NCBI GenBank assembly: GCA_944387095.1
Contig: CALXDP010000009.1
Location: 1 to 64,000, forward strand
DNA from: an uncultured Oscillospiraceae bacterium
GTDB taxonomy: Bacteria; Bacillota; Clostridia; Oscillospirales; Oscillospiraceae
DNA length: 64,000 nucleotides
Direction of reading: 5' to 3'
A model generated the notes under the pieces. It searched no databases. It saw only the letters and a list, made by a program, of their open reading frames with translations, and was not told where the DNA came from. Shown piece after piece: positions 24,546-32,465 of the stretch (positions within the stretch are counted from its first letter, which is position 1; each line of letters opens with the position of its first letter). The position numbers and the translations under genes were made by a program.

Positions 24546-25118
24546 TCAGCAGAACTGGATGCCGCCCTCCGAGTCCATAGACTTCACCCGAGCCAGGGAT
24601 TCCACCCGGACTCCCATGGAGCGGATCAGCGCCCCGCCGGGCTGAAACGCCTTCTCCACCGCCACGCCGGCCCCTACCAGGGTGGCGCCCGCCTGCTCTA
24701 CCAGCCGGATCAGCCCCTGCATCGCCGCGCCGTTGGCCAGAAAATCATCCAGGATCAAAACCTGGTCTGTGGGGCGCAAAAAACGTTTCGACACCATGAT
24801 GTCATACACCCGGCCATGGGTAAAGGACTCCACCTGGGCGGTATACACGTCCCCGGCAATGTTCTTGCTCCTGCTCTTTTTCGCAAAGACCACGGGGACC
24901 TGAAACGCCTGGGCAGCGATGCAGGCGATACCGATGCCCGAGGCCTCGATGGTCAGGATCTTGTTGACCCCTTCCCCCGCGTACAGCCGGGCCCACTCCT
25001 CCCCCATTCGGGCAAACAGCTCCACATCCATCTGATGGTTCAGAAAGCTGTCCACCTTCAAGATATTGCCGTCCTCAACAATACCGTCCTGTCGAATGCG
25101 GTCCTCCAGCAGCTTCAT
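24546..25118 (-). CDS. xpt: Xanthine phosphoribosyltransferase
   Basis: Salvages xanthine to XMP with PRPP. 190 residues, usual length. Family landmarks: FLNHQMDVEL, EASGIGIA, FAKKSRSKN, and the PRPP-binding loop LILDDFLANGAAM. The longest frame starts at 25241; ATG at 25118 matches the family start. I see no purine riboswitch in the 199 bases upstream. Confidence 0.95.
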   Translation of the reverse strand: MKLLEDRIRQDGIVEDGNILKVDSFLNHQMDVELFARMGEEWARLYAGEGVNKILTIEASGIGIACIAAQAFQVPVVFAKKSRSKNIAGDVYTAQVESFTHGRVYDIMVSKRFLRPTDQVLILDDFLANGAAMQGLIRLVEQAGATLVGAGVAVEKAFQPGGALIRSMGVRVESLARVKSMDSEGGIQFC

Positions 25119-25275
25119 GGCTCCGCGCCCCCCTTTTCTCTTTCCCGTCCCGGGCCGGCCCCAGGATCTCTCCCCCTCATTGTAACAAAAACCGCCCCAC
25201 CCCGCCACTCCTATTTTCAAACGCGCAGATCTGCCGCCCACCCCCCCTTCTTCGACGGAAACTTCCCGTGGGATA

Positions 25276-25284
25276 TGGTATAAT
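25276..25284 (+). promoter_or_regulatory. Extended -10 promoter of noc
   Basis: TGGTATAAT is an extended -10 element, 33 bases before the noc start; no convincing -35. Confidence 0.55.
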
Positions 25285-25316
25285 TTTGGAAAATTCTAAC
25301 ATAAGGCGGCGATTTT

Positions 25317-26102
25317 ATGGCCTTCTTTTCCAAGTCCTCCAAACGGCAGGTGCTGGATCTTCCCATTGCCTCCATCATTCCCAATCCCAATCAGCCCCGT
25401 CAGCTCTTTGACGAAGAGGAGCTGAATGAACTGTCCCGGTCTATTGCCCAGCTGGGTATTTTGCAGCCCCTCTCCGTGCGCCGGGCCCAGGGGGGCTGGG
25501 AACTGATTGCCGGAGAGCGCCGTCTGCGGGCGGCGAAGCTGGCAGGGCTGGCCACGGTGCCCTGTCTGCCGGTGGAGGTGGATGAGGACACCTCCGCCCT
25601 GCTGGCCCTGGTGGAAAACATACAGCGCAGGGATCTGGACGTGTGGGAGGAGGCCGCGGCGCTGCGGCAGCTCATTGACCGGTTTCATCTTTCCCAGGAG
25701 GAGGCGGCCCGCCGGGTGGGCAAGAGCCAGTCCGCCGTGGCCAATAAGCTGCGTCTGCTGAAACTGCCAGATGATGTGATTGCCGGACTGAAGCAGGCCC
25801 GGCTCACTGAGCGCCATGCCCGGGCCCTGCTCCGGCTGGACAGCCCTGAGCTGCAACGAAGGGCCGCCCAGCACATCATCCACTCCGGTCTCAACGTGGC
25901 CCAGACAGAACAGTACATAGACAGGCTGTGCCGGAAGCCCCGTCGAAAAGCGGTCCCCATCTACCGCACCAAAGATGTCCGCCTGTTTCTCAACACCATT
26001 CAGCGGGGTCTGGCCGTGATGCAGTCCGCCGGCGTTCAGGCCCGCTGCGGCCGGGAGGAAACCGACCGGGAGATCACCCTGATTATTCACATTCCCAAAT
26101 AA
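25317..26102 (+). CDS. noc: ParB-like nucleoid occlusion protein
   Basis: 261 residues of the ParB/Noc CTPase family: ParB N-terminal domain with GERRLRAAKLAG (CTP-binding GERRxR motif, about residues 63-68), ENIQRRDL, a KorB-like helix-turn-helix (EEAARRVGKSQSAVANKLRLL), and a C-terminal dimerisation part. It sits directly upstream of parA-parB, the position of noc in Bacilli, and lacks the LGRGLGAL peptide that stimulates ParA. On that basis Noc is more likely than a second ParB. ATG at 25317, AAGGCGG site. No typical Noc-binding site was searched for genome-wide. Confidence 0.85.
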   Translation: MAFFSKSSKRQVLDLPIASIIPNPNQPRQLFDEEELNELSRSIAQLGILQPLSVRRAQGGWELIAGERRLRAAKLAGLATVPCLPVEVDEDTSALLALVENIQRRDLDVWEEAAALRQLIDRFHLSQEEAARRVGKSQSAVANKLRLLKLPDDVIAGLKQARLTERHARALLRLDSPELQRRAAQHIIHSGLNVAQTEQYIDRLCRKPRRKAVPIYRTKDVRLFLNTIQRGLAVMQSAGVQARCGREETDREITLIIHIPK

Positions 26103-26172
26103 AAACACTGGCGGTCTCAGGGCAGGTTGGAGCCGCCGCTGTGCTTGCTGTCGCCTTTCTCTCCCAACCTCT

Positions 26173-26188
26173 TGTTTCACGTGAAACA
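26173..26188. promoter_or_regulatory. parS site 1
   Basis: TGTTTCACGTGAAACA, a perfect parS consensus, between noc and parA. Confidence 0.95.
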
Positions 26189-26227
26189 TTATGGCATCGG
26201 ATAGGGATCCCTGATGGCAGCAGCGAT

Positions 26228-26270
26228 AAAAATTATGGAATGTTTCACGTGAAACATTCCATAATTTTTT
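26228..26270. promoter_or_regulatory. parS site 2 inside a 42-bp perfect palindrome / terminator
   Basis: parS (26241-26256) is the centre of a perfect palindrome with 21-base arms (26228-26248 / 26249-26269) ending in TTTTTT. As RNA it could act as a U-tailed terminator after noc, so one element may both load ParB and end the noc transcript. Confidence 0.85.
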
Positions 26271-26393
26271 CCCTTCCTTCTGGGAAAGTGGTTGCAATGT
26301 GCTTTGGAAATGGATATAATGAAAGTCACCGATATCATTGTCCGGTTGTTCATGCTGCGGCGCGGCGCGCCGGGAAAAGGCGGGGATTCCCCT

Positions 26394-27161
26394 ATGGGCA
26401 AGACCATTGCGATTGTCAATCAAAAGGGCGGTGTGGGAAAGACCACCACCTGTGTAAATCTGGCCGCCGCCCTCACCGGGCTGGGGGCCAAGGTGCTGGT
26501 GTGCGATTTTGACCCCCAGGGCAATGCCACCTCCGGGTTTGGCGTGGACAAGACCCATTCCCCCAACATCTATGACGTGATCATGGGGCTGATTCCTCTC
26601 TCCCGGGCCGTGGTGTCCACCAAATGGGCCGATGTGGTCCCCGCCAACAAATCCCTGTCGGGCGCCACTGTGGAGCTGATTTCTTTAGAACAGCGGGAAT
26701 ACCGCCTGCGCGACGCCCTCAAAGAGGTGAAAGACCGCTACGATTTTTTGTTTATCGACTGTCCTCCCTCCCTGGAGCTGCTTACTCTGGACGCTTTGTG
26801 CGCTGCGGACACCCTTTTGGTGCCGGTGCAGTGTGAATACTACGCCCTGGAAGGACTCAGCGATCTGTTGTATACCGTCCGCCTGGCCAAACGCTCTCTC
26901 AATCCCTCCTTGGAGCTGGAGGGCGTGCTGCTCACCATGTACGACGGGCGCACCAACCTGTCCATGCAGGTGGCGGAAGAGGTCAAGCGCTACTTCCCCG
27001 GCAAAGTGTATGCCTCGGTGATCCCCCGAAACGTCCGGCTCTCTGAGGCCCCCAGCCACGGGAAACCCGTGTCCGCCTATGACCGGCTGTCCCGGGGGGC
27101 AGACGCCTATGAGGCCATGGCCCGGGAATTTTATCGCAAAAATGCCGGCAAGATTTCCTGA
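26394..27161 (+). CDS. parA: Chromosome-partitioning ATPase ParA (Soj)
   Basis: Walker-type ATPase that acts with ParB-parS in origin segregation and, in Bacilli, regulates DnaA. 255 residues. Deviant Walker A KGGVGKTTT (about residues 11-19), CDFDPQGNAT, Walker B FLFIDCPPSL, and RLSEAPSHGKP. The frame extends upstream to 26292, but ATG at 26394 is the family start. 28 bases before parB. Confidence 0.97.
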   Translation: MGKTIAIVNQKGGVGKTTTCVNLAAALTGLGAKVLVCDFDPQGNATSGFGVDKTHSPNIYDVIMGLIPLSRAVVSTKWADVVPANKSLSGATVELISLEQREYRLRDALKEVKDRYDFLFIDCPPSLELLTLDALCAADTLLVPVQCEYYALEGLSDLLYTVRLAKRSLNPSLELEGVLLTMYDGRTNLSMQVAEEVKRYFPGKVYASVIPRNVRLSEAPSHGKPVSAYDRLSRGADAYEAMAREFYRKNAGKIS

Positions 27162-27189
27162 ACAGATTTAGAAAGGAAGGTTTGTACTC

Positions 27190-28086
27190 ATGGCAAAAGC
27201 CAAAGGTCTGGGCCGGGGCCTGGGCGCCCTCATGGGCGACGCCGCCTTGCAGACGCAGGAGTCCGGTTCTGTCTTTTTGCCCATCTCCCAGGTGGAGCCC
27301 GGCTTGCATCAGCCCAGGAAGCACTTTGATGACCAGGCCCTGTCTGACTTGGCCGACTCCATTCGGGAGCACGGCATCATTCAGCCCCTGACCGTGCGGC
27401 GGCTTAGCTCCGGATATTATCAAATCATCGCCGGCGAGCGCCGGTGGCGGGCGGCCAAATTGGCGGGTCTTGCCGAAGTGCCCGCCGTTATTGTAGAGGC
27501 CGACGATAAAAAGGTGATGGAGCTGGGTTTGATTGAAAATCTCCAGCGGGAGGACCTCAATCCCATGGAGGAGGCGGAGGGCTACCTCCTGCTGCTCACC
27601 GATTACGGGATGACCCAGGAAGAGGTGGCCAAGCGAATGGGCAAGTCCCGCCCCGCCATTGCCAACGCCCTGCGGCTCACCGCTCTGCCCCCCGCCGTCC
27701 GGGCGCTGTTGGTGGAAGGGGTCCTCTCCGCCGGACACGGACGCGCCGTGCTTATGGTAGAGGGAGAAACAGCTCAGGAGGCCTTCGCCAAGGAGATTGT
27801 TCAGCGGGGTCTCAGCGTCCGGCAGGCGGAAACCGCGGCAAAGACCTTCACTTTGCCCCATCCCGCCCCAAAACGGACGTCAAAAGAGGATCCCAACCGC
27901 ATCTATGTGGAGGCGGCGGAACAGAGTCTGTCCGGCCGCCTGGGCCGAAAGGTCACCATTACCACCGGTCGGAGGAAGGGACGCCTGGAGCTGGAATTTT
28001 ACAACATGGACGATTTAAACAGCCTACTGGATCTGTTAAATACTCTCGTCCCCAAATCTGTACGGGAGGGTGAACCCATTGGCTAA
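27190..28086 (+). CDS. parB: Chromosome-partitioning protein ParB (Spo0J)
   Basis: Binds parS, slides as a CTP clamp and loads SMC. 298 residues. N-terminal ParA-stimulating peptide GLGRGLGALMG, ParB domain with GERRWRAAKLAG (CTP motif), ENLQREDLNPMEEA, HTH (EEVAKRMGKSRPAIANALRL) and a C-terminal dimer domain (VTITTGRRKGRLELEFYN). ATG at 27190, GAAAGGAAGG upstream. Its 3' end overlaps the start region of the coiled-coil protein gene. Three parS sites lie within 1.5 kb. Confidence 0.97.
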   Translation: MAKAKGLGRGLGALMGDAALQTQESGSVFLPISQVEPGLHQPRKHFDDQALSDLADSIREHGIIQPLTVRRLSSGYYQIIAGERRWRAAKLAGLAEVPAVIVEADDKKVMELGLIENLQREDLNPMEEAEGYLLLLTDYGMTQEEVAKRMGKSRPAIANALRLTALPPAVRALLVEGVLSAGHGRAVLMVEGETAQEAFAKEIVQRGLSVRQAETAAKTFTLPHPAPKRTSKEDPNRIYVEAAEQSLSGRLGRKVTITTGRRKGRLELEFYNMDDLNSLLDLLNTLVPKSVREGEPIG

Positions 28087-28639
28087 AAAACCATCTCAGA
28101 CCGACCTGCCTGAGGAGGAGCTTTCCAAGGGTGATCCCCCGATCCGGCCCCGCCGCAAGCAGTCGGTGGTCATTTACCTGGTCATCCTCTTCGCCGCCGC
28201 GTTTCTGCTGCTCCTGATGGCCTACTTCATGCAGCAGCGCAACAGCAACGCCATCATCGGCAACCTCCAGGATTCTCTCACCTCCTTCCAAACAGTGGAT
28301 GAGCTGCGGGACGAAAACGAACTGCTTCGGGAGCAGATTTCCAACCTGGAAGACCAGCTTCAGCAGGCCCAGGCGGACCTGCAACAGATGGAAGGGGCCA
28401 CCCAGGAAACCGCCGAACAGATGGCGCAACTGCAACGGCAGCTGGAGGCCCTATCCCTGCTGAGCCAGGCGGAATTGCTCTATTACACGGACGCCCCAGA
28501 GGACGCCGCGGAAGTTTTACAGCGCCTGGGTGATCAGGAGGATCTGGTTCAAGCGCTGGAGGAAGATCAGGCCGCCCGGTACGCATCTTTGCGGGATTCT
28601 CTCACCCAGGCGGGCTATCTGGAGGAATCCGAGGGATAA
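28079..28639 (+). CDS. Single-pass coiled-coil protein downstream of parB
   Basis: 186 residues; function not recognised. Short basic N-terminus, one transmembrane helix (about 28-50; VVIYLVILFAAAFLLLLMAY), then a long coiled coil (about 55-140) and an acidic tail. The topology recalls division-associated membrane coiled-coil proteins. The frame opens with GTG at 28070, which abuts GGGAGG; the TTG at 28079 has proper 9-base spacing and is preferred. Overlaps parB by 8 bases, so it is coupled to chromosome partition genes. Confidence 0.75.
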   Translation: MAKKPSQTDLPEEELSKGDPPIRPRRKQSVVIYLVILFAAAFLLLLMAYFMQQRNSNAIIGNLQDSLTSFQTVDELRDENELLREQISNLEDQLQQAQADLQQMEGATQETAEQMAQLQRQLEALSLLSQAELLYYTDAPEDAAEVLQRLGDQEDLVQALEEDQAARYASLRDSLTQAGYLEESEG

Positions 28640-28668
28640 CCATATCTCGGGCCAAGTTTACAGGGAAG

Positions 28669-28684
28669 TGTTTCACGTGAAACA
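28669..28684. promoter_or_regulatory. parS site 3
   Basis: TGTTTCACGTGAAACA, perfect consensus, between the coiled-coil gene and serS. Confidence 0.95.
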
Positions 28685-28735
28685 TCGACAACCATATAAA
28701 GTGAAATAAAATATAAGGAAAAGGGTGCATTAACT

Positions 28736-30037
28736 ATGCTGGACATCAAGTTTATCCGGGAAAATCCGGACGCAGTCAAGGAAAACATCAAAAAGAAGTT
28801 TCAGGAGGAAAAGCTTCCCCTGGTGGACCAGGTCATCGAGCTGGACCGGCGGAACCGGGATGCCATGACCGAAGCCAACACCCTCCGGGCCGCCCGGAAC
28901 ACCCTGTCCAAGCAGGTGGGCGTCCTCATGGGGCAGGCCAAGAAGGACCCCTCCAAGCTGGAGGAGGCGGAGGCCGCCAAGGCTCAGGTGAAGGCCAACG
29001 CCGACCGGCTGGCTGAGCTGGAGCGGTTGGAGGATGAGCTGGCCCAGGAAATCCACAAGATTATGCTGATTATCCCCCAGATGATCGATCCCTCCGTCCC
29101 CATTGGCCCAGACGACTCCGCCAACGTGGAGGTGGAGCGGTTTGGCGAACCGGTAGTGCCCAACTATGACATCCCCTACCACACTGAAATCATGGAGAAG
29201 TTTGACGGGGTGGACATGGACGCCGCCGGCCGGGTGTCCGGCGCGGGCTTCTACTATCTCCTGGGGGACATTGCCCGGCTCCACTCCGCCGTGCTGGCCT
29301 ATGCCCGGGACTTTATGATCAACAAGGGCTTCACCTACTGCATCCCCCCCTTCATGATTCACGGCAACGTGGTGGAGGGGGTCATGAGCCAGACCGATAT
29401 GGATGCCATGATGTATAAGATCGAGGGAGAGGATCTGTACCTCATCGGCACCAGCGAGCACTCCATGATCGGCAAGTTCATCGATCAGATCATCCCGGAG
29501 GAGTCCCTGCCCCAGACCCTCACCTCCTACTCCCCCTGCTTCCGCAAGGAGAAGGGTTCCCATGGCATTGAGGAGCGGGGCGTGTACCGCATCCATCAGT
29601 TCGAGAAGCAGGAGATGATCGTGGTGTGCGCGCCGGAGGACTCCATGGCCTGGTATGAGAAGATGTGGCGCTACTCCGTGGAGCTGTTCCGCTCCCTGGA
29701 TATCCCCGTGCGCCAGCTGGAGTGCTGCTCCGGCGATCTGGCCGACCTGAAGGTGAAGTCCTGCGACATCGAGGCCTGGTCCCCCCGGCAGAAGAAGTAC
29801 TTTGAGGTATGCTCCTGCTCCAACCTGGGAGACGCCCAGGCCCGCCGCTTGAAAATGCGGGTCAAGGGCGAGCGGGGCACCTACCTGCCCCACACCCTGA
29901 ATAACACCGTGGTAGCTCCCCCCCGGATGCTCATTGCCTTCCTGGAAAACAACCTCCAGGCCGACGGCACGGTGAAGATTCCCCAGGTGCTCTGGCCCTA
30001 TATGGGCGGCACCCAGGTGCTGATTCCCAAGCACTAA
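28736..30037 (+). CDS. serS: Serine--tRNA ligase
   Basis: Class II synthetase charging tRNA-Ser. 433 residues, full length. N-terminal antiparallel coiled-coil arm (about 1-110; binds the long variable arm), motif 2 (FRKEKGSHGIEERGVYRIHQF), TSEHSMIG, and motif 3 near the C-terminus. ATG at 28736. No T-box is visible in the 97-base gap upstream, unlike Bacillus serS. Confidence 0.97.
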   Translation: MLDIKFIRENPDAVKENIKKKFQEEKLPLVDQVIELDRRNRDAMTEANTLRAARNTLSKQVGVLMGQAKKDPSKLEEAEAAKAQVKANADRLAELERLEDELAQEIHKIMLIIPQMIDPSVPIGPDDSANVEVERFGEPVVPNYDIPYHTEIMEKFDGVDMDAAGRVSGAGFYYLLGDIARLHSAVLAYARDFMINKGFTYCIPPFMIHGNVVEGVMSQTDMDAMMYKIEGEDLYLIGTSEHSMIGKFIDQIIPEESLPQTLTSYSPCFRKEKGSHGIEERGVYRIHQFEKQEMIVVCAPEDSMAWYEKMWRYSVELFRSLDIPVRQLECCSGDLADLKVKSCDIEAWSPRQKKYFEVCSCSNLGDAQARRLKMRVKGERGTYLPHTLNNTVVAPPRMLIAFLENNLQADGTVKIPQVLWPYMGGTQVLIPKH

Positions 30038-30062
30038 AACCGCGCCGCCCGGGCTTCGGTGG

Positions 30063-30341
30063 TCAAAAACAGGCGCGCATACCCAGCTGGAGGCCCAGGG
30101 CCAGCCCCTGGCAGAAGAGCATGTAGCCCTCCAGCTCCCCCTGCTCCTCCCGGTTTTCCCCGTATTTCTGGAACAGGGTCCGGGCCTCCCCTTTCAGGAG
30201 GCCCAACAGCGCCTCCCGCTGCGTCCCGGCAAAGCGCCGGCTGTCCTGGTAATCCTTGACGATGTCCTCGTCATGGAGCCATTTGGTCAGATCCCGCCGG
30301 CCGATGGCATAGTGATAAAGGGCGTCGTAGAGTGTTGTCAT
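30063..30341 (-). CDS. Small helical protein, DUF6809-like
   Basis: 92 residues, all-helical, charged, with the DUF6809-like opening TLYDALYHYAIGRR. Function unknown. ATG at 30341 with GAAGGTGAGG upstream. It is driven by a consensus minus-strand promoter that contains one of two identical 14-bp palindromes and is divergent from an XRE-family regulator, so it is likely that regulator's target. Confidence 0.7.
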   Translation of the reverse strand: MTTLYDALYHYAIGRRDLTKWLHDEDIVKDYQDSRRFAGTQREALLGLLKGEARTLFQKYGENREEQGELEGYMLFCQGLALGLQLGMRACF

Positions 30342-30361
30342 GGTAGTTCCTCACCTTCTTT

Positions 30362-30408
30362 GTCCATATATGGACCTTTGTTGTCATTATAGTTGTCCAT
30401 ATATGGAC
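30362..30408. promoter_or_regulatory. Twin operators GTCCATATATGGAC
   Basis: Two identical perfect 14-bp palindromes at 30362-30375 and 30395-30408, 33 bases centre to centre (about three helical turns). The second fills the spacer of the minus-strand promoter and the first lies just past its start point. Probable binding sites of the adjacent XRE protein. Confidence 0.8.
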
Positions 30409-30415
30409 TTGTCAA
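30386..30415 (-). promoter_or_regulatory. Promoter of the DUF6809-like gene
   Basis: TTGACA (30415-30410), 18 bases, TATAAT (30391-30386) on the minus strand. Confidence 0.82.
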
Positions 30416-30429
30416 GGGGTGTTTGCAAA

Positions 30430-30702
30430 TTGTCTGCTTTTACAGAACGTCTATCAAACTTAAGACAGTTAAACAAACTAAGTCAACAGGCTTTTGCAAA
30501 AGAAATTGGCATTGCCTTTCGCACCTATCGACGCTATGAAAGCGGGGAGACAGAACCGACATTGTCTTCCTTAATTGCAATCTGTGATTACTTTCATGTC
30601 TCCCTGGACTACCTGGCCGGACGCACCGACGACCCGGCCCCGCCGGGGACGCAGCCGCCCTTGGGACCGTCGCCCGGCCTGCTCCGGGGGGAGGACCAAT
30701 AA
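30430..30702 (+). CDS. XRE-family regulator with composition break
   Basis: 90 residues: an N-terminal Cro/C1 helix-turn-helix (about 8-60; QQAFAKEIGIAFRTYRRYE, SLDYLAGRTD) and a Pro/Gly-rich tail. The frame is open from 30340, but that part crosses the operators; a TTG at 30430 with AAGGGGTG 8 bases upstream is the likely start. The first 60 codons are AT-rich and the last 30 sharply GC-rich, so the gene looks chimeric. Probably represses the divergent DUF6809-like gene through the twin palindromes. Confidence 0.75.
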   Translation: MSAFTERLSNLRQLNKLSQQAFAKEIGIAFRTYRRYESGETEPTLSSLIAICDYFHVSLDYLAGRTDDPAPPGTQPPLGPSPGLLRGEDQ

Positions 30703-30769
30703 AGTTCAACCTGTCCCGGCATCTACCGGGAAACGGAACCCTTCCGTATCCTGAGAAAGAGAGATTGCT

Positions 30770-31204
30770 ATGAAAAAATTTGTCAAGGAATTCCGGGAAT
30801 TTATCAATAAGGGCAACGTCCTTGGGCTGGCGGTGGGCGTCATCATCGGCGGCGCCTTTTCCACCATCACCACCTCCTTGACCAACGACATCATCATGCC
30901 CATCGTATCCATCTTCCTGGGGGGCGTGGACTTCTCCTCCATGAACGTCACCCTGCCCACCTTCTACCCGCTGGCGGAGGACGCGGCCCCCAACACCTTG
31001 AACTACGGCAGCTTCCTCTCCGCCGTCATCAACTTCTTCATCCTCGCCCTGGTGGTATTCCTCATCGTCAAGGCGGTGAACAAGGCCATGTCCCTGGCAA
31101 AAAAGGAAGAGGAAAAAGCCCCTCCCGCCCCGCCGGAACCCTCCAACGAGGAAAAGCTGCTCATGGAGATCCGGGACCTGCTGAAAGAGCGGAACAACCG
31201 CTGA
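30770..31204 (+). CDS. mscL: Large-conductance mechanosensitive channel
   Basis: Opens under membrane tension to release solutes in osmotic downshock. 144 residues, pentameric family. N-terminal amphipathic helix FVKEFREFINKGNVLGLAVGVIIG with TM1, periplasmic loop, TM2 (about 80-102), and a C-terminal charged bundle ending EIRDLLKERNNR. ATG at 30770 with GAAAGAGAG upstream. Leads a group with the next two genes. Confidence 0.96.
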   Translation: MKKFVKEFREFINKGNVLGLAVGVIIGGAFSTITTSLTNDIIMPIVSIFLGGVDFSSMNVTLPTFYPLAEDAAPNTLNYGSFLSAVINFFILALVVFLIVKAVNKAMSLAKKEEEKAPPAPPEPSNEEKLLMEIRDLLKERNNR

Positions 31205-31228
31205 CCACTCCGTGTCAAGGAGGTTATC

Positions 31229-31573
31229 ATGGCCGATTCAGAACGCAATCAGGAGCAGTCCTCCTACACTCCCGCCTCCTTTGAGAAGCGGACGGCGGCC
31301 TGGATGGGCGTCGCCTATGCGCTGATGCTGCTGTTTCTCATTACCTTCTATATCTTTACCGGCAAGGAGATGCCGGGCACCTTTCCCCTGCTTCTCCTCC
31401 CGGTGGCTGTGGCCGGCATCGTCATTGCCATCTACCGGCAAAGCAAAGGCACCGCCCCCGGCGGCATTGTCCTCACGGTGATCATCGTGGCCCTCTGTCT
31501 GTCCGCCATAGTCTTTGGCCTGCTGCTGGGCGCCCCGGCGGTGGTGCATGCCATCCAGACCGCCTATGACTGA
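31229..31573 (+). CDS. Three-helix membrane protein (unknown)
   Basis: 114 residues with a polar N-terminus and three hydrophobic helices (about 25-45, 51-68, 78-106). No family recognised. ATG at 31229 with AAGGAGG upstream. 24 bases after mscL and overlapping the start region of rsmG, so in the same transcript. Confidence 0.7.
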   Translation: MADSERNQEQSSYTPASFEKRTAAWMGVAYALMLLFLITFYIFTGKEMPGTFPLLLLPVAVAGIVIAIYRQSKGTAPGGIVLTVIIVALCLSAIVFGLLLGAPAVVHAIQTAYD

Positions 31574-32297
31574 GGCCATGGAAATGGAAGCCCTCATCGC
31601 CTCCGGACTGGAGGCGATGGGGTTGACGGGCAGCGTGCCCCAGAACGCTCCCGCCCTGCTGGCCCGGTATGGCTGTGCGCTGTTGGAGAAAAACCAGGTG
31701 ATAAACCTCACCGCCATAACCGATCCCCGGGACGTAGCCACCCTGCATATGCTGGACTGCGCTTCCCTGCTGGACTGCGCCCGCCTTCCGGGAAAAACCC
31801 TCATCGATGTGGGTACCGGGGCGGGTTTTCCCGGTATGGTGCTCAAACTGCTGACGCCAACCCTGTCCGTCACCCTGTTGGACAGCCTGCAAAAGCGTCT
31901 GGACTGGCTGGGATGCCTGGCCGCGAATTGGGGGCTGCCCGGTGTGACGCTTCTCCATGGCCGTGCAGAGGACGCCGGCCATGCTCCCGCCCTGCGGGAG
32001 CAGTTTGATTTCGCCACCGCCCGGGCGGTGGCGGATCTACGCCTGCTCAGTGAGCTGTGCCTGCCCTTCGTCAAGGTGGGGGGGCGGTTCCTGGCCATGA
32101 AAAGCGTGGACAGCGAGGAGGAGACCGCCGCCGCCCTCCCCGGGATCCAGCGCCTGGGCGGAACCCTCCTGGGGGTATATGATTACGCCCTTCCACATAC
32201 CCAGGTGACCCATCGGGTGGTGGTGGTTGAAAAATGCCATCCCACCCCCCCTGTCTACCCCCGCCGCTGGGCTAAAATGCAAAAGCATCCTTTATAG
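31566..32297 (+). CDS. rsmG: 16S rRNA (guanine-N7)-methyltransferase RsmG
   Basis: Methylates G527 of 16S rRNA (GidB). About 243 residues. SAM-binding motif LIDVGTGAGFPGMVLKLL, LLDSLQKRLDWL, HGRAED, and ARAVADLRLL. Start uncertain: ATG 31566 overlaps the upstream stop by 8 bases, while ATG 31584 has TGAGG 8 bases before it and may be the true start. In Bacilli rsmG lies next to noc-soj-spo0J; here it is 3.5 kb beyond parB. Confidence 0.93.
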   Translation: MTEAMEMEALIASGLEAMGLTGSVPQNAPALLARYGCALLEKNQVINLTAITDPRDVATLHMLDCASLLDCARLPGKTLIDVGTGAGFPGMVLKLLTPTLSVTLLDSLQKRLDWLGCLAANWGLPGVTLLHGRAEDAGHAPALREQFDFATARAVADLRLLSELCLPFVKVGGRFLAMKSVDSEEETAAALPGIQRLGGTLLGVYDYALPHTQVTHRVVVVEKCHPTPPVYPRRWAKMQKHPL

Positions 32298-32409
32298 GAA
32301 TTTCCCGTTTCTCCCCACCTTGGGATCCGCGCCGTGCCGCCGCATTTTGCTGTTGTATGTCGTATCTTTTGAGTTTCGTGTCTTTTGGATAATTTTGTTC
32401 ATTTTTCTG

Positions 32410-32438
32410 TTGCCATCTTTGTATATTTGTGATATGAT
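32410..32438 (+). promoter_or_regulatory. Promoter of the MinD-like gene
   Basis: TTGCCA (32410-32415), 17 bases, TATGAT (32433-32438), in an AT-rich gap after rsmG. Confidence 0.7.
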
Positions 32439-32465
32439 TTTTTGTGTGTGGGAAGGAGGAGCCCT

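Noticed and set aside
25119..25316. Purine riboswitch for xpt
   Set aside because: None of the conserved aptamer loops or the TATA...ATA helix pattern can be found upstream of xpt.
28640..28735. T-box in front of serS
   Set aside because: The gap is only 96 bases, contains parS, and has no GGGTGGNACCGCG element.
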